Shown: positions 24,785 through 33,332, numbered from the stretch's first letter. The stretch: DNA of 64,000 nucleotides from SIG701 sp045539595 (GCA_045539595.1 JAZQFQ010000074.1:1-64000); one strand, 5' to 3'. The notes: generated by a model not told the origin, from the letters alone. Program-made: numbers and translations.

Positions 24785-25098
24785 ATCTCACCCTCCTGCG
24801 GCATCCGTGTGCGGACGGTGTGAATCCGTCCGCACACGGTGATCCGATCGCTCAGGAGTGATTCCATTTCCAGGCATTCTCCCTGTATCATCACATGGCC
24901 GGAGGTAACCCGAAGGAGAATCCGCTCCGTGGTGTAGTCCAGAACACTGCGGCACCCGGTCACGCTTACCTCCCGATCCCCCACAATCTGCACGGTACTG
25001 AGGGAGGTAATCCCCTCCAGCGGCACATCCAGCATCTGCCGCATCCGCTGGGTGAATCGCCCGGATGATTTTTTTCTCTTACTCAATCTATTTTCCAC
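24778..25098 (-). CDS. yqfC: sporulation protein YqfC
   Basis: A 106-residue protein of the YabP/YqfC family, first gene of the yqfC-yqfD-phoH-ybeY-era-recO-mutS2 run. The core LEGITSLSTVQIVGDREVSV and the GH-rich segment fit the family, which acts in the mother cell during sporulation. The start is uncertain: GTG at 25098 has only a close AAGGCG, while an in-frame TTG at 25086 follows GGTGGA. It is divergent from ylbJ, another SigmaE-type gene, and the 89-base gap between them should hold both promoters. Confidence 0.85.
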   Translation of the reverse strand: MENRLSKRKKSSGRFTQRMRQMLDVPLEGITSLSTVQIVGDREVSVTGCRSVLDYTTERILLRVTSGHVMIQGECLEMESLLSDRITVCGRIHTVRTRMPQEGEIC

Positions 25099-25187
25099 CG
25101 CCTTATCATAGATATAAATGTACCTACGGTATCTGGTTCATCATATGCCGCAGGGGATGGCATCATTACGATTTCGCGGGAGGATCT

Positions 25188-26267
25188 ATGGGGAAAAATG
25201 GACGGGATCGGTGCACTGCGCGTGCGTCATCTGTTGTGCTGCTGGCGTGCGCCCTTGTGCTTCTGGCTTATTCCGATGCGGCCGGGGAGGCGGGCTATGC
25301 CGCCTTGAAGCTGTGCGCGTCCGTAATCGTTCCCTCCCTGTTTCCGTACATGGTGATCTCTTCCCTGCTCGTTCTGAGCGGAGCTGCCACGGAAATAGGC
25401 GGATGGTTTGCCCGGCCGGTACGCTATCTCTTTCACCTGCCAGGATGCGCGGGGAGCGCGTTTCTCCTCGGCGCGTTGTGCGGCTTTCCCGTGGGGGCAA
25501 AGACCGCCTGCGAGCTACACGAAAACGGATCGCTGACGCGGCAGGAGTGTGAGAGGCTGATCGCCATCGCCAACAACACGGGGCCGTCCTTTGTGATCGA
25601 AGTGGTGGGGGCTCACCTCTGGGGAAGCCGCGGCATGGGGCTGACCATCTATCTTTCGCAGATCGCGTCGGCTGTACTGATCGGCTGGGTCGATGCCCGC
25701 CGATCCTCCCTAGGAATGGATCACGGCCAACGGGAATCGGTATCCGCGCCCGGGCCGCAGGACCGAATGCAATGCCTGAGTCTGGCCATTTCCTCCTCCG
25801 CCCGCGCGGTGCTGTCCGTGTGCGGATTCATTGTATTTTTCGGCGTGGCATCCACTCTTGCGGAAATGCTGCTGGCACGGCTGCATCTGGGGGCCGCGGC
25901 ACCGTACATCAGCGCCCTTCTGGAATTTTCCGGCGGGGCGGCACGGGCCGCGGATCTGGGCGGTGTCCGCGGCGCGTTTCTTACCGGATTTGCCGTGGGA
26001 TGGTCGGGGATCTCCATCTTCGCCCAATGCAAATCCTTCACCGCGCCCCACGGCATCGGACTGCGGCACACCGCCCTGTGCAAGGGGATACAGGGGATAC
26101 TCGTCGGCGCTTCGGCGGCGGTGTATGAGGCGTTTTTCTTTGTGCCGTCCGCCGTCAGCAGTACGGTGGTGCCCCTGCAGGACATCCCGGCATCTGTTTG
26201 GGCGGCGGAAATACTGATTCTTGCCGCAATGGCCCTGTTTTTTCGGCAAAAATCCGCCATTTCCTGA
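25188..26267 (+). CDS. ylbJ: sporulation integral membrane protein YlbJ (SpoVV)
   Basis: A 359-residue polytopic membrane protein with about eight hydrophobic segments and the nucleoside-recognition (gate) motif region. In Bacillus YlbJ/SpoVV sits in the outer forespore membrane and is needed for dipicolinic acid uptake into the forespore. Diagnostic segments are SLFPYMVISSLLVL, GFPVGAKTACEL and IANNTGPSFVI. The ATG at 25188 follows GGGAGG; the longer frame from 25065 has no ribosome site. The divergent position to yqfC suggests both respond to the mother-cell sigma factor. Confidence 0.9.
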   Translation: MGKNGRDRCTARASSVVLLACALVLLAYSDAAGEAGYAALKLCASVIVPSLFPYMVISSLLVLSGAATEIGGWFARPVRYLFHLPGCAGSAFLLGALCGFPVGAKTACELHENGSLTRQECERLIAIANNTGPSFVIEVVGAHLWGSRGMGLTIYLSQIASAVLIGWVDARRSSLGMDHGQRESVSAPGPQDRMQCLSLAISSSARAVLSVCGFIVFFGVASTLAEMLLARLHLGAAAPYISALLEFSGGAARAADLGGVRGAFLTGFAVGWSGISIFAQCKSFTAPHGIGLRHTALCKGIQGILVGASAAVYEAFFFVPSAVSSTVVPLQDIPASVWAAEILILAAMALFFRQKSAIS

Positions 26268-26275
26268 TTGAGCCC

Positions 26276-26304
26276 TTGATTTCCGTTTCGCAAAGTAGTA
26301 TACT
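26276..26304 (+). promoter_or_regulatory. sigma-A promoter for the small Cys protein
   Basis: TTGATT (26276-26281), 17-bp spacer, TATACT (26299-26304). The -35 box starts nine bases after the ylbJ stop. Confidence 0.75.
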
Positions 26305-26337
26305 GGATACAGGAAGTCGGGTATGGGAGAGGTATGT

Positions 26338-26556
26338 ATGAAAAAGAAATCGCCGGAGTTGGAGAAACTGTGCAAATTCTGCGAGCGGGCATCGTCCTTG
26401 AACGATCCCGATCGGATGCTTTGCCACAAAAAGGGTGTGGTCAGCGCCGCCTATGTTTGCCGTGCCTTTCAGTACGATCCGCTGAAGCGGGATCCGGGGA
26501 AGCGAATCAAGGCGGAAATCCCCACTTTTTCCGACGCAGAGATGCCGGAAGTATAA
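26338..26556 (+). CDS. small cysteine-rich conserved protein
   Basis: A 72-residue basic cytoplasmic protein with a C-x2-C pair (KLCKFCERA) and two further cysteines (MLCHKKGVV and VCRAF), a likely small zinc site. Similar short proteins occur in many Clostridia as far as I recall, but I know of no function. The ATG at 26338 is preferred over 26323 because GGGAGAGG lies between them at a good distance. It has its own promoter and a terminator-like hairpin after it, so it is monocistronic. Confidence 0.7.
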   Translation: MKKKSPELEKLCKFCERASSLNDPDRMLCHKKGVVSAAYVCRAFQYDPLKRDPGKRIKAEIPTFSDAEMPEV

Positions 26557-26576
26557 GGAAAATCTCATAATATCTG

Positions 26577-26605
26577 TTTACAAGCACACAAAAGTATGGT
26601 ATACT
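26577..26605 (+). promoter_or_regulatory. sigma-A promoter of prfB, embedded in a hairpin
   Basis: TTTACA (26577-26582), 17-bp spacer, TATACT (26600-26605). The spacer and -10 box lie inside an inverted repeat that ends in a T-rich run (next entry). Confidence 0.75.
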
Positions 26606-26619
26606 GTTTTTGTGTGCTT
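26582..26619 (+). terminator. terminator hairpin overlapping the prfB promoter
   Basis: A 12-bp stem (26582-26593 with 26608-26619), with inner GTAT/ATAC pairing, is followed by TTCTTTTTAT. It would stop transcripts from the small Cys gene, while the prfB -10 box occupies its loop. Confidence 0.6.
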
Positions 26620-26660
26620 TTCTTTTTATGGAAGATAACTTCGGCACACGGAGGTATTCA

Positions 26661-27776
26661 TTGATTATTGCATTGGAAGAAGCCAAGCTTGAATTAAATA
26701 ATTTCCGGGACCAGGTCAAGGAGTTGGGCAACGCCCTCCGCATCGATTCTTTGCGGGAGCAGGCCATGACGCTGGAGGAGAAATCCCAGTCCCCCGATTT
26801 CTGGAACGACCAGGAGAAATCCACCAAATCCCTGCAGACGCTGAAGCAGCTGAAGGATAAGATCGAACGCTATGAGAATCTGTGCACTAAGCTGGACGAC
26901 ACGATTACGATGGCTGAATTAGCCATCGAGGAGAACGACGAATCTCTGACAGAGGAGATTCTCTCGGATGTGGCCGCCATCAAGGCGGAGGAGGAGAAGC
27001 AGCGCATTGAGATCCTGCTCAGCGGTCCTTACGACAAGAACAACGCCATCCTCTCCTTCCATCCCGGTGCGGGCGGAACGGAGGCACAGGACTGGGCCCA
27101 GATGCTGTACCGCATGTACATGCGCTGGGGCGAATCCCACGGTTACAACGTGAAGTTGGTGGACTGGCTGGAAGGCGACGAGGCGGGCATCAAATCCGCC
27201 ACGCTGATTATCGAAGGCATGAACGCCTACGGATTCCTCAAGAGTGAGCACGGCGTACACCGTCTGGTGCGCGTATCCCCCTTTGACTCCTCCGGACGCC
27301 GCCATACCTCCTTCTCGTCCGTGGAGGTTATGCCCGAATTCAACGACGACGACAACTCCATCACGCTCCGCGATGAGGATTTGGAGATCACGGCTCACCG
27401 TTCCAGCGGCGCCGGCGGTCAGCACATCAACAAGACCGACTCCGCCATCCGCATCGTGCATATCCCCACCGGTATCGTGGTGGGCTGTCAGACCGAGCGT
27501 AGCCAGCTCCAGAACAAAGAAACCGCTTTGAAGATGCTGAAATCCAAGCTGATGGAGATCAAGGAGCGGGAGAAGTTGGAACGCATCGAGGATATCCAGG
27601 GAACCAAGGTGAACATCGAGTGGGGTTCCCAGATCCGCTCTTATGTATTTATGCCCTACACCCTGGCGAAGGACACCCGTACCGGCTATGAAATCGCCGA
27701 CATCCAGGCGGTTATGGACGGGGAGATCGACGGATTCATCAACGCCTATCTGAAGAAGATGTCCGCCGCCGAATAA
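26661..27776 (+). CDS. prfB: peptide chain release factor 2
   Basis: A 371-residue release factor that ends translation at UGA and UAA. It has a long N-terminal helical domain, the GGQ motif in SSGAGGQHINKT and the SPF tripeptide in VRVSPFDSSGRR that selects UGA. The TTG at 26661 is taken as start: GGAGG precedes it, it gives the family length, and upstream ATGs fall at or near the predicted transcript start (about 26612). No in-frame UGA or programmed +1 frameshift is present, unlike in many bacteria, so the classical autoregulation is missing here. Confidence 0.95.
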   Translation: MIIALEEAKLELNNFRDQVKELGNALRIDSLREQAMTLEEKSQSPDFWNDQEKSTKSLQTLKQLKDKIERYENLCTKLDDTITMAELAIEENDESLTEEILSDVAAIKAEEEKQRIEILLSGPYDKNNAILSFHPGAGGTEAQDWAQMLYRMYMRWGESHGYNVKLVDWLEGDEAGIKSATLIIEGMNAYGFLKSEHGVHRLVRVSPFDSSGRRHTSFSSVEVMPEFNDDDNSITLRDEDLEITAHRSSGAGGQHINKTDSAIRIVHIPTGIVVGCQTERSQLQNKETALKMLKSKLMEIKEREKLERIEDIQGTKVNIEWGSQIRSYVFMPYTLAKDTRTGYEIADIQAVMDGEIDGFINAYLKKMSAAE

Positions 27777-27797
27777 TTCTCACAGGAGGCGATTTCC

Positions 27798-28568
27798 ATG
27801 ATCAAAGAAACGTCCCGGCAAGTCGCCTCAACGGTTTTTGAGGGGATGACTTCCCTGTCCGCTGTTATCGAATCTGCTCTGTCGGGCAAGAACGACCGGC
27901 GGATCACGGAAGTGCTGTTTGACAAAAGCAAGGCGCAATCCAAGGCGAAGGAGATCGCCTACCTGCGCCGGATGGCCGAAAAACTGGATTTTACGGTGAC
28001 GGAAGCCGATGCCTCGGAGATTGACGCTCTGGCCACGGGCAATTCCCACGGAGGCATCATTGCACGGTGCACGGAGCGGACGATTCCCACGCTGACGTCG
28101 GAATCCCTGCCCGAGGCGGGATTTGTTACGATGATTGAGGGGATTGAGGATCCCTACAATTTCGGATATGCCCTGCGCTCCATCTACGCCGCAGGTGCCG
28201 ATGCCGTGATTCTCACGCCGCGCAATTGGATGAGTGCCGCCGGTGTGGTGTGCCGTTCTTCCGCCGGGGCGTCGGAGTTGCTTCCCCTGTTTGTGAGCGA
28301 ACCGGCCGATGCCGTACATATAGCGAAATCCGCCGGATACAAAGTGGTCTGTGCCGGCATCCGGGATTCCGTATCCGCCTTTGACGCGGATCTCACCCGA
28401 CCGATCTTTTTGATCGTGGGCGGCGAAAAGCGAGGCATTTCCCGTGCCGTGCTGGATCTGGCCGATGAAGTGGTACGCCTGGACTACGGACGCCCTTTTC
28501 GCGGATCTCTGTCCGCCGCGTCCGCCGCATCCATATTGGCATATGAGGTGCTGCGGCAAAATCGATAA
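27798..28568 (+). CDS. SPOUT-family (TrmH/SpoU) RNA methyltransferase
   Basis: A 256-residue 2'-O-methyltransferase of the SpoU type, using S-adenosylmethionine on rRNA or tRNA. An N-terminal substrate-binding region (to about 95) precedes the knotted domain with IEDPYNFGYALRSIYAAGADAVI (motif 1), FLIVGGEKRGISR (motif 2) and LSAASAASILAYEVLRQ (motif 3). AGGAGG lies before the ATG. It follows prfB by 21 bases and probably shares its transcript. The exact target nucleotide cannot be read from sequence. Confidence 0.9.
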   Translation: MIKETSRQVASTVFEGMTSLSAVIESALSGKNDRRITEVLFDKSKAQSKAKEIAYLRRMAEKLDFTVTEADASEIDALATGNSHGGIIARCTERTIPTLTSESLPEAGFVTMIEGIEDPYNFGYALRSIYAAGADAVILTPRNWMSAAGVVCRSSAGASELLPLFVSEPADAVHIAKSAGYKVVCAGIRDSVSAFDADLTRPIFLIVGGEKRGISRAVLDLADEVVRLDYGRPFRGSLSAASAASILAYEVLRQNR

Positions 28569-28572
28569 AAAT

Positions 28573-28605
28573 AACCGGTCGCTCGTTTGAGCGGCCGGTT
28601 TTGTT
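28573..28605 (+). terminator. intrinsic terminator after the methyltransferase gene
   Basis: A 12-bp stem with one wobble (28573-28584 with 28589-28600), then TTGTT. It may also serve the convergent gene ending at 28608. Confidence 0.8.
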
Positions 28606-28607
28606 AT

Positions 28608-29018
28608 TCACTTATTGAACCCATACATTTCAGACGCAAGGCTTTTGTCTCTGGTATAATATGCGCTGTTGAAGTAAATGTACAACGTATCGGGATCATT
28701 GGCAAGCAGCCATGCCGGTTCCATTTGAGCGTCTTTGTACGGAACTCCTTCTTGATTGACAAAAACCACATACACCTCACCCTTAACAAATCCTTCGTCA
28801 TGATCATCCGACAACGGAGCCTGATCCATCAAATAATAATCCACGCCATGGTATGTGATATGATCGTACAACAAATACTGCCTTACTATACTGTACGGGA
28901 GGATTTCCGCCATAATGTCGGGGCGAATAAGCGTAATTCCTGGTATTCCGACCAGCAGAACAACACACAAAATAATCGCAACGATCACGATGTTTCTTCT
29001 CGCAGGGGATTTTTTCAT
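28608..29018 (-). CDS. membrane-anchored hypothetical protein
   Basis: A 136-residue protein with a short basic N-terminus and one membrane segment (about residues 10-31), then an extracytoplasmic domain of about 100 residues rich in Tyr and Asp. No motif is recognised. GAGGTGA precedes the ATG and a promoter lies 36 bases upstream, so this is likely a real single gene. A similar layout (anchor plus small outer domain) is seen in the divergent gene at 29473, but I see no clear homology. Confidence 0.65.
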   Translation of the reverse strand: MKKSPARRNIVIVAIILCVVLLVGIPGITLIRPDIMAEILPYSIVRQYLLYDHITYHGVDYYLMDQAPLSDDHDEGFVKGEVYVVFVNQEGVPYKDAQMEPAWLLANDPDTLYIYFNSAYYTRDKSLASEMYGFNK

Positions 29019-29053
29019 ACGGATTCACCTCGATAAAAATGTTCTGTACTGTC

Positions 29054-29082
29054 AGTATACCATACAAATATCTACTTAGCAA
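29054..29082 (-). promoter_or_regulatory. sigma-A promoter of the membrane-anchored hypothetical
   Basis: Minus strand TTGCTA (29077-29082), 17-bp spacer, TATACT (29054-29059). The MITE-like repeat begins seven bases upstream of the -35 box. Confidence 0.7.
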
Positions 29083-29088
29083 TACATC

Positions 29089-29219
29089 AAGGCTTCTCCT
29101 TGAGGAGAAGCTGTCACCGTAAGTGACTAATGAGGTGTTACTGGGTACAAACTGTGTTATTTTTTCCACCTCATCCGTCACGGCGATGCCGTGCCACCTT
29201 CCCCTCAAGGGGAAGGCTT
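29089..29219. repeat. MITE-like palindromic repeat, about 131 bp
   Basis: The two ends are imperfect inverted repeats: AAGGCTTCTCCTTGAGGAG at the left, and CTCAAGGGGAAGGCTT at the right. Each end is itself palindromic, and the inner parts (GTCACCGTAAGTGAC and GTCACGGCGATGCCGTG) form further hairpins. I recall similar elements scattered in intergenic regions of gut Clostridia. There is no transposase inside; it may be mobilised in trans or act as an RNA element. The stretch 29220-29357 shows no gene. Confidence 0.7.
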
Positions 29220-29357
29220 GAGTTAGGCAGTTACCACATCGGTGGTAGTAGGGCAATTACCGCAAGTGACGGATCATTCAACGAACCTATAGGCTCAGCG
29301 TGTGAAATGCCCCAAGGGGACAATCGCAAGCCACCGGCACGGCTGGGGTTATTTTAC

Positions 29358-29386
29358 TTGCAAATGGGTGCGGGATGTGGTAAAAT
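29358..29386 (+). promoter_or_regulatory. sigma-A promoter of the two-anchor hypothetical
   Basis: TTGCAA (29358-29363), 17-bp spacer, TAAAAT (29381-29386). Confidence 0.65.
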
Positions 29387-29472
29387 GAGAGTGTAAGTGT
29401 ATACCTCGCTCTATGAGCATGAGTCGACACATCAATTCCAGTTAACACAAATGACAGTTTAGGAGAATGAGT

Positions 29473-30237
29473 ATGAAGAATGCCAAATATGTTTTGCTGC
29501 CGCTATTGGTTGCTCTTATCGTTTCCTTGTCTGTTTTGGATGTATTGGCTGCCGGCACAGGCCTGGTTATGGAGGAATTTCCTCAGGAAAAGCTGGAGCA
29601 TGCGATAAAAGTCACCAATTTGTCTCTTCTGTTAACTGAGCCGCAGAGAACTTCCATTGACTGTTTTGATGTAAGGGAAGATCACACACTTGCAGTGGGA
29701 TATTCGGTAGTCTTCCCCGATCTTTGGCACGCAGTCATATGTGTGTATTCGCCGGACGGTGTATTCCAATACGGATACGAATTTTTCACATCCGGAGCAT
29801 ACAAAGTTGAGTGGGCAGAAGATAATTTGCTCATATACAAAGTGCGAGGTGATTCTGCATATGAGGTTACGCCAAAAGGAGAAATCGTTTCGGTAACTAC
29901 AATCGCCTCCACCGAGGAAAACCGGGAGTATTGGCGTAAATCCGTAGAATCCCGCAAGAGAACCGTAGGAGATACAATATATCGTCTCAAAAATGATATG
30001 GGACCTGTATTGAATTTCTTGGCATCTTCCTATTCTCAAGTGGTTCGTATAGACAGCGATGGGGAAACGGTATATCTCATAGATAACAGCTCACAGCAAT
30101 TGGTAAAATACATAATTGGCATTACTCTAATCTTACTTTTTTGGACAATTGTCATAACTGGTCTTATAGTAGAGCTTTTGAAAGGACGCAAAAAGTATCT
30201 TTCCGAACAGCAAAAAAACGAGTGTTCGAACTCATAA
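29473..30237 (+). CDS. hypothetical protein with two membrane segments
   Basis: A 254-residue protein: an N-terminal hydrophobic segment (about 5-25), an extracytoplasmic region of about 190 residues, and a second hydrophobic segment near 215-240 (IIGITLILLFWTIVITGLIV) followed by a short Lys-rich tail. The outer part contains repeated short aromatic strands (GYSVVFPDLWHAVICVYSPDG, YGYEFFTSGAYKVEW) suggestive of a beta-propeller-like or YncE-like fold, which is only a guess. The ATG at 29473 is chosen over 29467 because AGGAG is seven bases away. Confidence 0.65.
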   Translation: MKNAKYVLLPLLVALIVSLSVLDVLAAGTGLVMEEFPQEKLEHAIKVTNLSLLLTEPQRTSIDCFDVREDHTLAVGYSVVFPDLWHAVICVYSPDGVFQYGYEFFTSGAYKVEWAEDNLLIYKVRGDSAYEVTPKGEIVSVTTIASTEENREYWRKSVESRKRTVGDTIYRLKNDMGPVLNFLASSYSQVVRIDSDGETVYLIDNSSQQLVKYIIGITLILLFWTIVITGLIVELLKGRKKYLSEQQKNECSNS

Positions 30238-30261
30238 AAAATAACATTTTGGGTTCCACAC

Positions 30262-30295
30262 ACTAAAAGGCTGTCGCAAAAGCGACAGCCTTTTA
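30262..30295. terminator. bidirectional terminator
   Basis: A 15-bp perfect stem (30262-30276 with 30281-30295) around AAAA, between convergent genes. Confidence 0.9.
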
Positions 30296-30305
30296 GTTTC
30301 ACTTA

Positions 30306-31970
30306 TCAGCCAAGGGTGCAGCCAGCGTTGAACTGGATCTTGCCCTGGTAGTTCTTGATCATACCGGTTACGGTAATGGTATCGCCAACCTTCAGATCGG
30401 CCGCACCTTCGCCCTTCAGGCGGAAGCACTGAATCGGCTGCTCGGCGTTATCGGCAACCTGGATGGTCACGGTAATGTTGCCGTACTGCTCGCTCCACTC
30501 GGTATCGATGGAAGTGATCACACCGGTGAGAGTTGCAGTGTAAGGCAGGGATGCGCCGTCCGTCAGAGCGTAAGCGGCGGCTACGATCTCCTGCGGATCC
30601 TCAGGTGCTACGGGAGCGGGTGCTTCGCCGGCGGCGGTTGCTTCCAGCACGCAGCCTGCATCGAATTCGTATGTACCCTTGTAGTTCTTCAGCTTACCGG
30701 TTGCGGTGATGGTATCGCCAATCTTCAGAGCCTCAGCGCCCTCGCCCTTCAGGCGGTAGCACTGGATCTTATAGTCCTCAAGACCGGCCACAACGATGGT
30801 AACGGTGATGTTCTTATAGTCTGCGCTGTAGGGAGTGTCGATGGATACGATGGTACCGGTGATGGTCTTCTCAGCATCCTGGGACTCCTGATCCTGCAGT
30901 TTGTATGCGGACAGAGCGTTCTTTACGCTGTGGTACATATCGTTGGGAACGAGCCGACAGCCTGCGTCGAACTCGATGGTGCCCTTGTAGTTCTTGATCT
31001 TACCGGCCACGGTGATCACGTCACCGGCCTTCAGATCCTTGGCACCGTCGCCAGTCAGGCGGTATGCCATAACGATCTTGTCCTCAACCTGCATATTCAC
31101 GGTGATGTTGCCGTACTGATCGCTCCAAGCGGTGGTGATCTCGGTAACGGTACCGGTCATAACAGCGGGATATGCCAGAGCATCGCCCTCGCCCAGGTTG
31201 AAGGCAGCCTTAACGAGTGCCTTCTGGTCTACAACTTCGGACTTAGCAACGAGAACGCAGCCTGCATCGAATTCGATGGTGCCCTTGTAGTTCTTGATCA
31301 GGCCCTCAACGGTGATCTCATCGCCAACAGCGAGAGTGTCAGCACCCTCACCGGCCAGGCGGTAGCACATGATGGGCTTGTCTTCCTTGCCGGCAACGGC
31401 AATGGTAACGGTGATGTTCTTATAATCGGCGCTCCAGGGAGTGTCGATGTTCACGATCTTACCGAACAGGCGGAAGGTGTTCTCGTTCTTCTCGCCGTCA
31501 GCCAGAGCGTAACCCATATCCACGATCTGCGCATAGGTCAGGCCATCTACGTTCAGGCCTGCGGGCAGGATGTGATTCCAGGAGTGGGTAGCGGTGTTTC
31601 CGTTTTCATCGGTGATGGTTGCGGTCAGGACGTAGGGAGTATCGGCCTCAGCGCCCTCATTTACGTTTACGGTAACCAGGCCGTCCTCAGCAACCTCGAT
31701 CTTAACGAGATCCTCGGACACGTCGGTGGTCCAAACAACGGTGTACACGGTATCGCCAACGGGAACCTTACCAACGCGCTGGAAGTCCTTGGCGGTGTTT
31801 TCAGCCGCTTTCTTATAAGCGGTCTTTACGTATGCGATCGCATTGTCCAGGCCGTTTTCAGCGGGCTCGACTACATCGGGGGTATCGTTGGGAGTGGTGG
31901 TTTCGTTGCAGCCTGCAAATACACACACGCTCATTGCCAGAAGCAAGAGGCAAGCAATCAATCGTTTCAT
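30306..31970 (-). CDS. lipoprotein with Ig-like domain and four OB-like repeats
   Basis: A 554-residue secreted lipoprotein: lipobox FAGC (Cys21), a short linker, an Ig-like domain (about 65-140), then four repeats of about 92 residues at roughly 150-241, 250-341, 350-442 and 461-554. Each repeat runs G-x-I-x2-I-D-T, WS-x2-Y-x-NITV, YRLKGEGA-x2-L-x-GD-x-IT, and ends IKNYKG-x-IEFDAGC-x-L, the pattern expected of an OB fold. The strict conservation of NYKG and the terminal Cys suggests one repeated binding site per unit. OB folds bind sugars or nucleic acids; with the thermonuclease-like gene next door either is possible. Last gene of the ABC operon. Confidence 0.8.
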   Translation of the reverse strand: MKRLIACLLLLAMSVCVFAGCNETTTPNDTPDVVEPAENGLDNAIAYVKTAYKKAAENTAKDFQRVGKVPVGDTVYTVVWTTDVSEDLVKIEVAEDGLVTVNVNEGAEADTPYVLTATITDENGNTATHSWNHILPAGLNVDGLTYAQIVDMGYALADGEKNENTFRLFGKIVNIDTPWSADYKNITVTIAVAGKEDKPIMCYRLAGEGADTLAVGDEITVEGLIKNYKGTIEFDAGCVLVAKSEVVDQKALVKAAFNLGEGDALAYPAVMTGTVTEITTAWSDQYGNITVNMQVEDKIVMAYRLTGDGAKDLKAGDVITVAGKIKNYKGTIEFDAGCRLVPNDMYHSVKNALSAYKLQDQESQDAEKTITGTIVSIDTPYSADYKNITVTIVVAGLEDYKIQCYRLKGEGAEALKIGDTITATGKLKNYKGTYEFDAGCVLEATAAGEAPAPVAPEDPQEIVAAAYALTDGASLPYTATLTGVITSIDTEWSEQYGNITVTIQVADNAEQPIQCFRLKGEGAADLKVGDTITVTGMIKNYQGKIQFNAGCTLG

Positions 31971-31988
31971 GATAAACTCCTTCTGATT

Positions 31989-33332
31989 TTAATTTATAAT
32001 GGTGATATTATCCATGGAAAATACTTTGATCTGATAGGTGCCGTCAAAGGTATCCACGATACCCTTCACGTCGATGGTTTTACCCAGATAGGCGTCTGCG
32101 GTGATGAGGGAGCCGTCCTCACCGCGGAATACGATGGTACGGACACTGACCGTAACGCCGTCCGCTTCGCAGGTGAGCGTCATGGCACCGTAGGAGGAGC
32201 TGTCCTCATTCTCCGTGGTATACACGTGTTTGACGGTGAGATTCTTCATCTCCACCGATGTGCCCAGAGCCATCTCTGCGTAGGGGGCTTCGGTGATGGA
32301 TTCCTCCCGCTCCACGCTGATTTTTCCGTTTACAAACGTATCGGGAGCGGTCAGCACGTAGGCAGGTGTATGGCCGTCACTGAGTTTCTGGATATTGCCG
32401 GGATCCTTCGGCTTGGTCTGACGGTAATTCAGTCCGGACACCTGATAGCTGTTGCCGGCTTCGTAGTACTGCACCGTACCGACGATGCGCACTTCGTTGC
32501 CGACGGTCAGCACATCCAGACCGCCGCCGTTCAGGCCATGGCCGTAATAGATATACATACCGTAAAACATATCCGTTTCGGCATCGTAATCCTCCACATA
32601 GACACCCTGGGTGCCGCTGTTGGTGGTGACGATTCCGTTGAAGGCCACTTTGATGCCGTTGTACTCGGCGATGTTGGTGCGGAGCTCCTTGAGGGTCAGC
32701 TCCACGGCTTCGCCGTAGTAGAAATCGGGATCCTTTTGGCCGGAGTAGATATTGTATCCGTGCTCCTTCGCCTGCCGGTTGGCGGCAACGGCCGCCTCGC
32801 CGTAGATTCCGCTGGCGGCGGAGTTGGGCAACGCCAGACCGTTTTGCAGAATCTCGATATTCAGATTGCGGTAGTCCGGTGAGTCGGCGGTTTTGTACCA
32901 CACCCACACCAGATACCGGGATCCGGTGGAATCGGGATTCCACGTACTGTTCTCCGACTCGATGATGATCGAGGTGGCGGAGGACAGTTGTTCTCTTGTG
33001 AACTGGGCGGCTTTCTTGCCGTATTCCTCAATTTTGCCGGTGGATTCCGGGGTGTTGATGGCAAGGTATCTTCCCTTCAGCACACCGGATTCCATCACAT
33101 CTTCGGGAACGTAAAAGTGGGTGGTATCCCCATCCACATAGGATTTCACCGTTACCTCCAGCTTGGCGGTGGAGGTGGTCATATCCAGTTTGACGGAGGA
33201 CGCGTAGTCCCGCTCCTCGGTTTGGGCGGAGAAATCCGGATTCGCCGGCACATCCGGCCCACAGCCGGAAAGGCATCCGACGAGCAGGCACGCACTCAGT
33301 GCAAGGATCCAGCTTCTTTTAGCAGTTGCCAT
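31989..33332 (-). CDS. secreted lipoprotein with thermonuclease (SNase-like) domain plus OB-like region
   Basis: A 447-residue protein with a lipoprotein signal (Cys20 or Cys24). Residues about 58-197 match the staphylococcal nuclease fold: VDGDT (67-71), R89 in GRYLAINTPES with E97 (catalytic Arg/Glu positions), and R139 in GSRYLVWVW. So the three key charged residues of the active site appear to be present. The rest has two further OB-like or beta domains that resemble the repeats of the next protein (GDEVRIVGTVQYYEAG-type segments). Start choice: ATG at 33332, 12 bases after the binding-protein stop, gives a good signal peptide; a GTG at 33416 would overlap that gene. Confidence 0.78.
   Translation of the reverse strand: MATAKRSWILALSACLLVGCLSGCGPDVPANPDFSAQTEERDYASSVKLDMTTSTAKLEVTVKSYVDGDTTHFYVPEDVMESGVLKGRYLAINTPESTGKIEEYGKKAAQFTREQLSSATSIIIESENSTWNPDSTGSRYLVWVWYKTADSPDYRNLNIEILQNGLALPNSAASGIYGEAAVAANRQAKEHGYNIYSGQKDPDFYYGEAVELTLKELRTNIAEYNGIKVAFNGIVTTNSGTQGVYVEDYDAETDMFYGMYIYYGHGLNGGGLDVLTVGNEVRIVGTVQYYEAGNSYQVSGLNYRQTKPKDPGNIQKLSDGHTPAYVLTAPDTFVNGKISVEREESITEAPYAEMALGTSVEMKNLTVKHVYTTENEDSSSYGAMTLTCEADGVTVSVRTIVFRGEDGSLITADAYLGKTIDVKGIVDTFDGTYQIKVFSMDNITIIN

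Noticed and set aside
26661..26760. Programmed frameshift in prfB
   Set aside because: The frame is open without a UGA near codon 25, so no frameshift is needed.
30930..32882. 650-residue open frame on the plus strand
   Set aside because: Antisense to the OB-repeat and thermonuclease-like lipoproteins; its repeats only mirror theirs.
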